64,000 nt of DNA. Source: Paenibacillus sp. SC116. GTDB taxonomy: Bacteria > Bacillota > Bacilli > Paenibacillales > Paenibacillaceae. The position numbers and the translations under genes were made by a program. The stretch lies in NCBI RefSeq assembly GCF_024733555.1, contig NZ_JANIOF010000001.1, positions 909,225 to 973,224 on the forward strand, read 5' to 3'. The notes beneath the pieces are model-generated. The model had not been told where the DNA came from, made no database searches, and saw only the letters and a list, made by a program, of their open reading frames with translations. This document shows positions 49,890-56,999 of this stretch, piece by piece. How positions within the stretch are numbered: position 1 is the stretch's first letter; every line of letters starts with the position of its first letter.

Positions 49890-50177
49890 ATGGATCAGAA
49901 CTTTTTAAAACAAGCATGTTGGAACAGTATGAACAAATATGTTGGGATTCAGACCAATGACGGCCAATCACATGATGGTTTTATTGCTCATATCGATGAA
50001 AATTATGTCACTCTTGCAATCCCATCGAATGAAGTTTTAACTGGAAAAACCTCAGAAAATTCAATGTCGAGACAGTTCGGCTTCCATCCCGGCTTTTTCC
50101 CAAGACGTCGCTTCTTCTTCCGCCGCTTTCCTTTTCCCTTTGTTTCATCTTTATTTTTGTTACCGTTCTTTATCTAA
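49890..50177 (+). CDS. Small hypothetical protein with SH3/Sm-like start and Phe-rich tail
   Basis: A protein of 95 residues. Residues 10-45 (MNKYVGIQTNDGQSHDGFIA then HIDENYVTLAIP) look like a small beta-barrel of the type seen in short Bacillus proteins with a conserved KYVG-Q-DG pattern. The C-terminus is Arg/Phe/Pro-rich (FFPRRRFFFRRFPFPF). AGGAGG precedes the ATG. It is the first gene after lexA and stands at the edge of the accessory region. The function is unknown. Confidence 0.7.
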   Translation: MDQNFLKQACWNSMNKYVGIQTNDGQSHDGFIAHIDENYVTLAIPSNEVLTGKTSENSMSRQFGFHPGFFPRRRFFFRRFPFPFVSSLFLLPFFI

Positions 50178-50180
50178 TAA

Positions 50181-50218
50181 GTTTATGGATAGCCATGGGA
50201 TATGATTTATCCATAAAC
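50181..50218. terminator. Inverted repeat, probable weak terminator
   Basis: GTTTATGGATA (50181-50191) pairs perfectly with TATCCATAAAC (50208-50218). There is no clear T-run, so transcription termination is uncertain. Confidence 0.45.
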
Positions 50219-50284
50219 TATTAGCAAAGATTATTGTGCGGGGATACCTTATTTTCTAGGCTTTCCACAGTTTCTTCAGTCGGG

Positions 50285-50372
50285 AAGGCTATTGGAGCTG
50301 CGCCATGAAATGAAGGTGATCCAGGAGATAGCATTACTGAACAGAAATCGCTATCGCGTCACATGGGAACAG
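50285..50372 (+). pseudogene. Decayed Excalibur-domain fragment
   Basis: GGAGCTGC and GATCCAGGA at 50290-50325, then AACAGAAATCGCTATCGCG and TGGGAA, align base by base with the intact Excalibur copy at 55088-55182. Excalibur is a Cys- and Asp-rich calcium-binding motif (DxDxDG). The key codons are changed (N-R-N-R-Y-R instead of D-R-D-G-D-G), and a TGA interrupts the frame, so it is non-functional. No nuclease domain precedes it. A T-rich hairpin follows at 50377-50405. Confidence 0.6.
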
Positions 50373-50585
50373 ATACAGCAAAAGCTCTAGCTTGCTCTAG
50401 GGCTTTTATTGTATCCGGGAAATGTCAAAAATTCTTCTGAATCTATCGGTTATAAATTTCTATATCGATATCAAAATTCTACATATTGAAATTAAAACTA
50501 AAATAATGAAAAGTAGTAAATATAGATTTTTCTTGATGGTCAAGATTTAGCTGATGTGTAAACCAATTATAAGGAGGATAACCTT

Positions 50586-50654
50586 ATGAAGAATACCATT
50601 ATCAGTTCGCTCTGTTGACTTCTGCAGTTCCCGCGTTTGCATATATAAGAAAAT
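50586..50654 (+). pseudogene. Signal-peptide remnant with strong ribosome site
   Basis: AAGGAGG (50572-50578) precedes ATG AAG AAT, and the frame is then broken by TGA within 11 codons. In another frame the sequence reads LTSAVPAFAYIRK, the end of a signal peptide with an AFA cleavage site. This looks like the start of a secreted protein that has lost its frame. Nothing longer follows. Confidence 0.5.
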
Positions 50655-50707
50655 AATCCACGACAAACTAATCAATTAGTCCTATGAGACAAAAGACCCG
50701 AATTTTT

Positions 50708-50740
50708 CATGGTACTATCTGTAACATTCTGATATTATAC
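50708..50740 (+). promoter_or_regulatory. Upstream element shared with 53181-53213
   Basis: TCATGGTACTATCTGTAACA and following bases match the element at 53181 in 28 of 33 positions, and TATTAT follows in the place of a -10 box. No good -35 is seen, suggesting a regulated promoter. It precedes the DUF4352 gene. Confidence 0.6.
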
Positions 50741-50776
50741 ATATTTTATGTGAATATATCCAAATGGAAGTATACC

Positions 50777-51338
50777 ATGAAAAAACCATTCTACAAAAAA
50801 TGGTGGGTTTGGCTGATTGTTTTCATGATTGCAGCTGGTATTGCAGGACAAACAGGGGGGAAGCACAACAACAGGAACAAGCGGAAAAGGTATCGCAGAT
50901 GTTAAAGCAGCAGAGAGCCAAAAAGAAAAAGAGCCTCAGCTTAAAGCTATAGGCGAAGAGCTTCAAGTGGGGGATGTTATATTTAAGGTAAATAAAGTGT
51001 CCACTACGAATGAGATTAAAGACGGCCAATTCTTGAGTTATAAACCTGACTCAGATGGCAGCGTATTTTACATAGTTAATGTAACAGTTAAAAATGCAGG
51101 GAATGAAATGATCAATACAGACTCATCATTTTTCCAACTTAAAAAGGGTGAAGTTACATATGCCCCAACAACCTTATTTACAACGTCCAAGGAATTCTTC
51201 TTGTTTGAAGGTATAAACCCAGGACTAGCTAAGACAGGTAACGTCGCTTTTGAAGTACCAAAAGACACTAAGGATTTCGTCTTGAACGTTCAAACTGGCT
51301 TTTTCGGAACAGAGCAAGGTCAATTTAAATTGAAATAA
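50777..51338 (+). pseudogene. DUF4352 protein gene with frameshift in a G6 run
   Basis: The N-terminal frame starts at ATG 50777 and encodes a short basic region then a membrane helix (WWVWLIVFMIAAGIAG). At GGGGGG (50855-50860) it shifts out of frame into an Arg/Lys-rich stretch that soon stops. The +1 frame carries on through SGKGIADVKAAESQ and a DUF4352-type domain (VNVTVKNAGNEMINTDSSFF, GINPGLAKTGNVAFEVP) to the stop at 51338. Removing one G would restore a single protein of about 185 residues. It may be a pseudogene, a phase-variable gene, or a sequence error. Secretion is inferred. Confidence 0.75.
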
Positions 51339-51345
51339 TTTCAAA

Positions 51346-51379
51346 GAGAGCCTAGGAGCTAATCCTCAGGCTCTTTTTT
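51346..51379 (+). terminator. Terminator after the DUF4352 gene
   Basis: GAGCCT pairs with AGGCTC around an inner GGA/TCC helix, followed by TTTTTT. The minus-strand sequence between here and 51529 shows no gene. Confidence 0.85.
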
Positions 51380-51528
51380 GATAACCATCTTTTCTTCTCT
51401 ACTCTCAAGAACATACAATAAATGTACTTAAAGTGTGTATAGATATGAAGTTTACTCAGAAAGGAACATACCCTAGTCTATGTTTCACTTGAAATTGAAA
51501 TAAATTTGTAGTAATAAAATAGACCCAT

Positions 51529-51779
51529 CTACTTGATGAGTCGTACCAGGTCTGAAAAATGTCTTAAATTCTTACGAGCTATTTCGACATTAACGTTTGT
51601 ATTAGTAAAATGAACATACGCGGCATACTTGTGATCCACTATATATTCAATCTCTTTTGGGTTCATTTCGATTCATAACAATCTATAAATAATATATCGC
51701 CAATTCTAATAAAAAGCGACTTACTATAGCTACCAATCGGAGCTATCTCGGTTACTAAAATCTCTTTATCATAATCCAC
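51529..51779 (-). pseudogene. LytTR-domain response-regulator-like protein, split by frameshift
   Basis: On the minus strand two overlapping frames together encode a LytTR-type domain. The first, from GTG 51779, reads through ILVTEIAPIGSYSKSLFIRI and stops at 51663. The second begins at an ATG overlapping that stop (ATGA) and encodes NPKEIEYIVDHKYAAYVHFT and NLRHFSDLVRLIK, ending at 51529. Their order and content match one LytTR DNA-binding domain. It begins 4 nt after the AgrD-like gene. Either it is broken, or translational coupling makes two fragments. Confidence 0.6.
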
Positions 51780-51783
51780 TGTT

Positions 51784-51912
51784 TCACTTCTTCTTGTCCT
51801 TCAGCTCTAACGGAATAGGAGCTGCGCCAACGTTGAGTTTTCTTTCTCTCGAATCTCTTTCAGCACTTTTACCTAAAAACTTGGATAGCAATTTTGCCAA
51901 TTTCTCGTTCAT
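51784..51912 (-). CDS. AgrD-like autoinducer precursor without cysteine
   Basis: A protein of 42 residues. An amphipathic N-terminus (MNEKLAKLLSKFLGKSAE) precedes a basic stretch, then VGAAPIPLELKDKKK. The position matches AgrD, and the PIPLEL resembles the C-terminal Pro-x-Glu-Leu recognition motif. It overlaps the AgrB stop (ATGA), so the two are coupled. AgrD precursors normally supply a Cys (or Ser) for the thiolactone ring; here there is no Cys and Ser lies only at residues 10, 16 and 21, far from the C-terminal motif. If it is processed, the product is unlike a standard cyclic AIP. Confidence 0.65.
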   Translation of the reverse strand: MNEKLAKLLSKFLGKSAERDSRERKLNVGAAPIPLELKDKKK

Positions 51913-52430
51913 TTCTTCCCCCCCTTCCACGGGATGAGTAACACAGCTTGTGCAAAAAATGCTAGACCTACTACTGGTGATTGAATCAATAAATTTGTTG
52001 ACACTATAACCACCGATAACGGCTTGAGATACGGATCGATTTTCGATTCATTGAGATCTTCGAAATCATTGGGTGAAAATATTGCAAATATTATAATAGT
52101 AATAACTGAAATAAAAATTAGTTGCTTACTCTCTAAATCAATTAGTGGGATCGCCGAAAATAACAATGCTGATACAATCGCACATCCAGTTAATGAAGCC
52201 ATATGGTATCCACCCGAATATCTCCTTGCAGTACCGAATGCCAACAATGCTAGAAGTGATTGGAGAACATACCCTGTTACAACTCCGAATAGGATAGTCA
52301 TTAATATCGTAGCAATCAAATTAAGCCGTACACCTAATGCGTATTCCATTACTTCGATGCTAACATCCCCATCTGGATCACTTCGCTTTATTTCTGTTGC
52401 GATGCGCCTCGACAGATACTCTAATTTCAT
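51909..52430 (-). CDS. agrB: AgrB-like peptide-processing membrane protease
   Basis: A protein of 173 residues with several membrane spans. The catalytic pair is RRYSGGYHMASLTGC (His76, Cys83), matching His and Cys of AgrB, and the pattern is well conserved. It cleaves and cyclises the AgrD precursor. AAGGAG precedes the ATG at 52430. It overlaps the AgrD-like start by 4 nt, and its 5' end overlaps the upstream sensor-like gene by 53 bp. Confidence 0.92.
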   Translation of the reverse strand: MKLEYLSRRIATEIKRSDPDGDVSIEVMEYALGVRLNLIATILMTILFGVVTGYVLQSLLALLAFGTARRYSGGYHMASLTGCAIVSALLFSAIPLIDLESKQLIFISVITIIIFAIFSPNDFEDLNESKIDPYLKPLSVVIVSTNLLIQSPVVGLAFFAQAVLLIPWKGGKK

Positions 52431-53073
52431 CGTAGCTCCTTCTCTTTGATAAAAAGTATGAGCACCCAAAGCTTGCGGCTGCAAGTGCAACTAATGCCAT
52501 TGGCGTAGATGCATATAGCAATAGTATGCTTAAACTTATTGTGACACATGAGAGTAGCGTCGCAAGTACCATAGGCATATCCAACGGACCCGGTTCTTCA
52601 AACGTATTTGTAACTGGAATAAATGTATATCCATATTTGAATAAGTAAAGAAAACATGCAATAGAAAGCGTAATAACTTGAGTACTCGCTTGTAATAAAA
52701 ATACAAACAATCCTTCAGTACTAGTTAATACACTGGAATCTAATATTCCTGAGTATAAAAAGATGTAATACATAATCATTTGAATAAGAATAAAAGCTGT
52801 TGTTCCACCAGCTGCGACAAATGCAGCATGATGAAGACGTATATCCATGAACCCAATAAGAAATAGGACTATTAATAAATATTGACCAGGTAAATCGTAT
52901 TGCGGGAACTCAAGCACAATACGCATCAAGTACGAAAAGAGAGCTGCAATTAAAACAAATGCAGCAACTTTATATTTGTGCTTAAACAGAGGCAATCTAT
53001 ACATTTTAAAAGACAGAACCAGAACAGCCAGCACATCGACTGCTCCCATTAATAAATACGATAGTACATCCAA
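52378..53073 (-). CDS. Multispan sensor-like membrane protein of the agr locus
   Basis: A protein of 231 residues with about six hydrophobic spans (SYLLMGAVDVLAVLVLSF, FVLIAALFSYLMRIV, YLLIVLFLIGFMDI, then two or three more). This resembles the N-terminal sensor of AgrC-like receptors, but there is no histidine-kinase or GHKL domain and the protein ends in a short Arg/Lys tail. I chose TTG 53073, with a GGGCGG site. It could sense the peptide or be a truncated AgrC. Co-transcription with agrB is likely because the ends overlap. Confidence 0.65.
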   Translation of the reverse strand: MDVLSYLLMGAVDVLAVLVLSFKMYRLPLFKHKYKVAAFVLIAALFSYLMRIVLEFPQYDLPGQYLLIVLFLIGFMDIRLHHAAFVAAGGTTAFILIQMIMYYIFLYSGILDSSVLTSTEGLFVFLLQASTQVITLSIACFLYLFKYGYTFIPVTNTFEEPGPLDMPMVLATLLSCVTISLSILLLYASTPMALVALAAASFGCSYFLSKRRSYDEIRVSVEAHRNRNKAK

Positions 53074-53180
53074 CTTGCGCACCGCCCTATTCTCTACTAC
53101 TTTTAGACTATTATATTGAAAGCACCAAGAAACCATGCGAATCTTTAAATTCTCCACTAATCTTAAATTTCTACACACTA

Positions 53181-53213
53181 TCATGGTACTACTTGTAACA
53201 TTTTGGTATGATA
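53181..53213 (+). promoter_or_regulatory. Upstream element shared with 50708-50740
   Basis: TCATGGTACTACTTGTAACA followed by TTTTGGTATGATA. It matches the element in front of the DUF4352 gene and has TATGAT at the same spacing. It lies about 30 bp before the gene at 53243. Confidence 0.6.
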
Positions 53214-53242
53214 TAGTCAAACAAAAATTGGGGTGATTATAC

Positions 53243-53551
53243 ATGAATATGTCAAAAGTACTAAAAGCTTTAGCTATCTTGGCTCTAGTCGGTGGTATCT
53301 TTTTAGGTGTCAACGCTGCAAATGCAGTCGATGAGTTGGCGCGGTCGATGCGCGCAAGAGATAAAAGTTATGTATGGAGCGTTGCGCTGAGCTGGTGGAT
53401 TGGCGGAGTTGTATCAGGAATACTTTTCTATGCGCTTGCTATGATGCTGGATCACTTGGAAAGCATTAAGAGATCTTTGAACACAATGAATAACGACCCG
53501 TCCCCATCTGCAAAGAAAAGTCTGGCCTCTCTTAATCGGTACAAGTCCTGA
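53243..53551 (+). CDS. Small two-span membrane protein
   Basis: A protein of 102 residues. Two membrane helices are seen, ALAILALVGGIFLGVNAANA (which ends in a possible signal-peptidase site) and SWWIGGVVSGILFYALAMML, followed by a short Ser-rich tail. I recognise no family. GGGGTG lies 7 nt before the ATG. It is next to the agr-like locus on the opposite strand and carries the same upstream element as the DUF4352 gene. Confidence 0.7.
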   Translation: MNMSKVLKALAILALVGGIFLGVNAANAVDELARSMRARDKSYVWSVALSWWIGGVVSGILFYALAMMLDHLESIKRSLNTMNNDPSPSAKKSLASLNRYKS

Positions 53552-53565
53552 AAATAGGAGTACAT

Positions 53566-53960
53566 ATGAAAAAGAAATCCGTATTGCCGCCTTGGTGGGT
53601 ATTAGTAATTATCGTCGTTGTCTGTGTGGCGCTTAGTATTCCAAGTGAGTGATGAAGCTAAAACAAGTACGGACCAATCGAAAGCAGTTCCTGCAGCAAC
53701 GCAAATCAGCAGCTAACCGCTGCAAAAGCTAATGATAGTTCAAAACGAATTAAAGCTAAGGTAACAGAAGTTGTAGATGGAGATACTATTGAGGTAACGT
53801 TTGACGGAAAGACAGAAAAGGTATGCTTGCTGCTAGTTGATAAACCCGAAACTAAGGATCCTAACAAGCCTGTCCAACCGTATGAAGTCGAGGTATTTAT
53901 CTGATTACGTTAAGGAAATGATCGACGGAAAATGTTCAACGAATCATTGTTAGAACAAGG
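53566..53960 (+). pseudogene. Thermonuclease (SNase) 5' remnant
   Basis: An ATG at 53566 with AGGAG upstream encodes a membrane helix (WWVLVIIVVVCVALSIPS), then TGA. Further frames encode KAKVTEVVDGDTIEVTFDG and VDKPETKDPNKPVQPYE, a clear SNase/TNase active-site region (the usual Arg before LLLVD is Cys). A second stop and short shifts follow, ending at ESLLEQG. Later sequence is unrelated. An Excalibur tail lies at 54955-55182, so this was probably an SNase-Excalibur nuclease, now broken. Confidence 0.75.
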
Positions 53961-54310
53961 TAATCCTCCCGTTTGATTGGCTATTTCTGCTGCTTTATAG
54001 ACCGTTTGCCATCGAGTGCCGTATTCTTTCTGATTAAGCTACATTTTGTACGTCAGCAAGAGCCACCCACTACCATACTTACTCCATTTGTCAGCTACTT
54101 CACCGCTTCCTACAAATGTAGGGTTTCCGTGTATCCAACTTGTATGGCGCTTTTGGGTAATTGATAGCCTGCTAGCAATCTTTTCAGCTATTAACGCATG
54201 CCCTCAGGACTTGGGTGCAGCCAATCTATAAACAAGCCGCTTAATGTCTAACCTGCACTATCGATAAACAAGAAATGAAGAACCACACAAATGTGACCAG
54301 CTGCCCGGCA
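53961..54310 (-). pseudogene. SGNH/GDSL-hydrolase-like phage remnant
   Basis: On the minus strand a stretch reads LFIDWLHPSPEG, then after one frame change HALIAEKIASRL, matching the block around the catalytic Asp-x-x-His of SGNH hydrolases. It is followed by NPTFVGSGEVADKWSKYGSG, as seen in phage tail-associated proteins. There are stops and frame changes throughout. It sits directly after the nuclease remnant, so the two were probably joined by deletion or insertion. Confidence 0.5.
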
Positions 54311-54420
54311 AAACAAGTAATACGCTTCGTTTACTGCGTAAATGTTGTTCATCAGCTAGGGCCTATCTACAGCGGCAACACATCGATAGCTAATTTCATT
54401 CTCATTTATGCAAAATAAAA

Positions 54421-54440
54421 AGCCCCATAAGGAGCGGCTG
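54421..54440 (-). terminator. Hairpin of module 1, similar to 56832-56851
   Basis: GCCGCTCC with TTAT loop and GGGGC, followed on the minus strand by TTTTTATT. The sequence CCCCATAAGGAGCGGCT occurs again in the second module. Confidence 0.6.
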
Positions 54441-54539
54441 AGAGAATAAAACTTATGAGTGTTGACCTTTGCTCTACCTGATTACCAGTTGTATGTGTTC
54501 ATGGTATATAAGAAATGTGATTTAGCTGGAAACGGACCT

Positions 54540-54695
54540 TACTATTCACGAGTTGGAAAATTTATAGAGAATGGAAATGTGGATAAATTCGGATTTTATT
54601 AGTTAGGCATTTGTTGGGCACCGGGCAATAAACGGCATCAAATCTGAAAATACCCAGCAACACAAAAAAACCCAAAGCCTTGCGACTCTAGGGGT
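54540..54695 (+). mobile_element. Phage integrase 3' tail and attachment-like module 1
   Basis: A short remnant encoding VDKFGF then a stop is followed by TTAGGCATTTGTTGGGCA and, 75 bp on, an attachment-like core CCCAAAGCCTTGCG...CTCTAGGGG (54671-54695). The same layout and spacing recur at 57000-57157. This is the pattern left by tyrosine-recombinase phages, whose int gene abuts att. The integrase itself has decayed. Confidence 0.55.
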
Positions 54696-54954
54696 ATGGA
54701 TTTTTAACTCCTGATATTGATTAACCTATAATTGTTCCTATTATTACAGGGGATGTTTGGGGGATTCAAATAATCCCCGCATAACACTTGTCCCCCTATT
54801 TTAATGAACGAAAGAATATACATATATAATTGAAGAAACAAGTTTAAGCTTCTAAAATCTTCAACAATCAATTGTCCCTATTCAAGTGAAAATAGACCCA
54901 ATATTAACACATTATATTCAAACATTTTGGTAATCTAGTTGAGTGCCAATATAA

Positions 54955-55182
54955 AATAAAAGGGGTCAGAATAACTCTGAACCTGAATCCAAATCAGATG
55001 AAGATGATAATGACGAAGACACCAAGCCAAAGAAGCCTGCTCCCAAGCCAGAACCGAAAGAAGAACCAAATTACAAAAACTGTATATTCACTAAAACAGC
55101 AGGAGCTGCACCGTTGTACTCAGGAGATCCAGGATACAGTACCAAGTTGGATCGTGACGGCGACGGCGTAGCGTGCGAATAG
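54955..55182 (+). pseudogene. Excalibur-domain 3' fragment of the broken nuclease
   Basis: The frame opens after a TAA at 54952 and encodes an acidic linker (SEPESKSDEDDNDEDTK), a Lys-Pro-rich linker and a complete Excalibur domain (NCIFTKTAGAAPLYSGDPGY then KLDRDGDGVACE). This ends an SNase-Excalibur protein whose N-terminal half is at 53566-53960. There is no start codon, so it is a stranded tail. It may once have been continuous with the upstream half before phage DNA inserted between them. Confidence 0.75.
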
Positions 55183-55185
55183 GTA

Positions 55186-55219
55186 AAACAAAAGCCCCAA
55201 TTAAGAAGCTTTTGTTTTT
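55186..55219 (+). terminator. Terminator after the Excalibur fragment
   Basis: AACAAAAGC pairs with GCTTTTGTT followed by TTT. Confidence 0.75.
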
Positions 55220-55230
55220 AGGTGAAATGT

Positions 55231-55371
55231 TTATTCGTTCATCAACTTGTCGAGCGCTGCAGGTATTAATTCTCCATCTTTTATTTCACCCAGTTTTATG
55301 AATTCATGTGCTTTTTCTCTACTTACATATTGAGGGACGAGTATCAAATACAAATCTTTTGCTTTTGACAT
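55231..55371 (-). CDS. Small ORF, unknown
   Basis: A 46-residue minus-strand frame starting at ATG 55371 (SKAKDLYLILVPQYVSREKA, then HEFIKLGEIKDGELIPAALD). The open frame extends about 7 codons further upstream, so it may be the C-terminal end of a longer, broken gene. There is no clear ribosome site. I do not recognise it. Confidence 0.35.
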   Translation of the reverse strand: MSKAKDLYLILVPQYVSREKAHEFIKLGEIKDGELIPAALDKLMNE

Positions 55372-55539
55372 TTCGTCATTTGCAATTTTGATTCACAGCT
55401 CCCTTGGCTTTCGATACCGCTTGCCAGTCTCCAATGCGCTTATACGCTAACAAGTTTCCGCCGCTGCAGTACCTCTACCAACCTGTGGCGATGTCCGTTC
55501 CAGCAGAAAAACTAGGATTAGGTACAATTGTAGACTGGT

Positions 55540-55650
55540 CCCCCGTGGGGCTGCAGCAAATGCCTTGCCGGTAGAAATATGTCGGTCAATCGTCTCGGCT
55601 ATTACACGCATCCCTAATTGGCTGGGATGAATGTGCCATACATATCCAAC
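55540..55650 (-). pseudogene. Second SGNH-hydrolase-like remnant
   Basis: The minus strand reads VWHIHPSQLGMRVIAETIDR, which fits the Asp-x-x-His region and final helix of SGNH hydrolases, followed by a Gly/Ala/Pro-rich segment with stops. It joins directly to the terminase-like fragment. It is probably a phage-derived gene end. Bases 55372-55540 show only frame-shifted residues. Confidence 0.4.
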
Positions 55651-55942
55651 GAGTTCAACTTTTCAGCCAAATCAAGTAATTCGCGTGTCTCTGGATCATC
55701 GGGAAAGGACTTTCTGAACAAACAATGAGATACCGCATTAGAACTCCCTTGTGGCGCCCCGCCTTCGTTACCCACTGCACTGCATTGCGATTTCCTTCGG
55801 GTGCACCCTTGTTGCGCTGCCAACCGTGGCGCTGCTTCCATGACTTGACCGTGTTGAGGCTGACGTCATGTTTATCTGCTATCTCCTTATACTTCAAACC
55901 TTGGATGTAATCTTGCTCGGCTAATACATGCTTCTCTGTCAT
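55614..55942 (-). pseudogene. Phage terminase small-subunit remnant (frameshifted)
   Basis: From ATG 55942 the first frame encodes an N-terminal helix-turn-helix region ([20 protein letters not shown], then [10 protein letters not shown]), typical of phage terminase small subunits. After a shift the other frame continues [18 protein letters not shown] and [16 protein letters not shown], again as in TerS. The two frames overlap and the 3' end is lost. TerS binds phage DNA pac/cos sites. No large subunit is found. Confidence 0.65.
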
Positions 55943-56138
55943 CTCACATCACCCCGCCCACCTCCATATTTTGGGTAGTGTTGTTTTGTGAAATAAAAAA
56001 AACACCCGAAAGGATGCTTACTTTATCTTAAACTTAACATTATTGAATTTATTAGTGATTCCACAATCGGGACAATCCACAACGACCGATACATCAGCGA
56101 AAAATTGATTTCCTGATACTATACCTCGATTGAAGTTA

Positions 56139-56207
56139 TGGGAACAGAAGGAATCGAACCTCCCCGTATAGTTTGCAATCTAGATACGTTACCCCTTGGT
56201 TGTTTCC
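56139..56207 (-). tRNA. tRNA-Cys-like (anticodon GCA) relic
   Basis: On the minus strand the 5' GGAAACA can pair with TGTTCCC at the 3' end. The T-arm reads GAGGTTCGATTCCTTC, and the anticodon loop is TTGCAAA (GCA, Cys). The D-arm is weak, the anticodon stem is imperfect, and no CCA follows, so it may be a degenerate phage-type tRNA rather than functional. The short 36-residue open stretch next to it (CPDCG zinc-knuckle, 56018-56130) lacks a start codon. Confidence 0.4.
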
Positions 56208-56216
56208 ATGAAGAAA

Positions 56217-56236
56217 GCCGCTGAATGTTCAGCGAC
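56217..56236 (-). terminator. Terminator after the secreted-protein gene
   Basis: GTCGCTGAA pairs with TTCAGCGGC and TTTCTT follows on the minus strand. Confidence 0.75.
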
Positions 56237-56248
56237 TCTGTAAGTTAT

Positions 56249-56710
56249 TTAAGGAATAATCTCTATGTCTACTTCAATTGGGAAATCAGCTTTATTCTCA
56301 ATGAGTACGGAATGAGGACCACCCCAACAGTAAACATCGTATAAGTCAGTGGCGCTTGATATCGTTCTCCGACTGACCTCCCCATATTGAACATGACGTA
56401 CAACAATGGTTGTATTAAAGGGTTTATTATAATCGGCTGGATTAGATGGTCTCTGAGTAACTTTCGCTTTAACGATCTGTCCCAGATTTAAAGAGAATGG
56501 TGTTCCAATCTCTTGTAAATTGTCCGTTTTGTAAAGCCCTTTGACCGAATAAAGCCATCTGAAATATAAAGGCTCTAATTGCGAGGACTGTGTGACTGAT
56601 TTCTGAATATCAACAGTTGTTTGTGCAGGTGTCTGAGCAAATGCGGTCGGAGAAACAACACTTAGGCTTGATACTGCGATAAGTACAACAAAAAACTTTT
56701 TCAATTTCAT
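56249..56710 (-). CDS. Secreted hypothetical protein
   Basis: A protein of 153 residues with a clear signal peptide (KKFFVVLIAVSSLSVVSPTAFA, cleavage after AFA). The mature part has VKAKVTQRPSNPADYNKPFN and DVYCWGGPHSVLIENKADF, with a single cysteine. GGAGGGG precedes the ATG at 56710. I do not recognise the family. It is the only apparently intact gene in the second half of the decayed phage zone. Confidence 0.75.
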   Translation of the reverse strand: MKLKKFFVVLIAVSSLSVVSPTAFAQTPAQTTVDIQKSVTQSSQLEPLYFRWLYSVKGLYKTDNLQEIGTPFSLNLGQIVKAKVTQRPSNPADYNKPFNTTIVVRHVQYGEVSRRTISSATDLYDVYCWGGPHSVLIENKADFPIEVDIEIIP

Positions 56711-56831
56711 AGTAACCCCTCCATAAATAGAAAACTTTCCCTGCAAAGCCTATTATTGATCGTATTCTATCAATTTACAAGATCATTTCTCACTATTAAT
56801 TATTTCTTTTTGCGTTATCGTGAAACAAAAT

Positions 56832-56851
56832 ACCGCCCCATAAGGAGCGGC
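56832..56851 (-). terminator. Hairpin of module 2, similar to 54421-54440
   Basis: CCGCTCC pairs with GGGGCGG around TTAT; ATTTTGTTT follows on the minus strand. The 17 bases from CCCCATAAGG match module 1 closely. Confidence 0.55.
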
Positions 56852-56999
56852 TAAGTTGGAGTCGAACCAACTATACCCGTTAGGTCACGATCCGTCCGGA
56901 GAAGGCGGAAAGTATAGTTAGGTTAGATGTTATTTTAGTAGCCATATACAACTGGCTCTATCTATAGGTGGCAGTCGTAAGGGAAAATTTTTAATGTAA

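Noticed and set aside
50377..50405. A CTCTAGGG-containing hairpin as a third, leftmost attachment site
   Set aside because: It matches only part of the core and lacks the flanking integrase-tail motif; it is better explained as a terminator.
56852..56930. A second tRNA-like element (T-arm GTTGGTTCGACTCCAAC)
   Set aside because: Only the T-arm is convincing; no acceptor or anticodon stem pairs properly, so it is at best a fragment.
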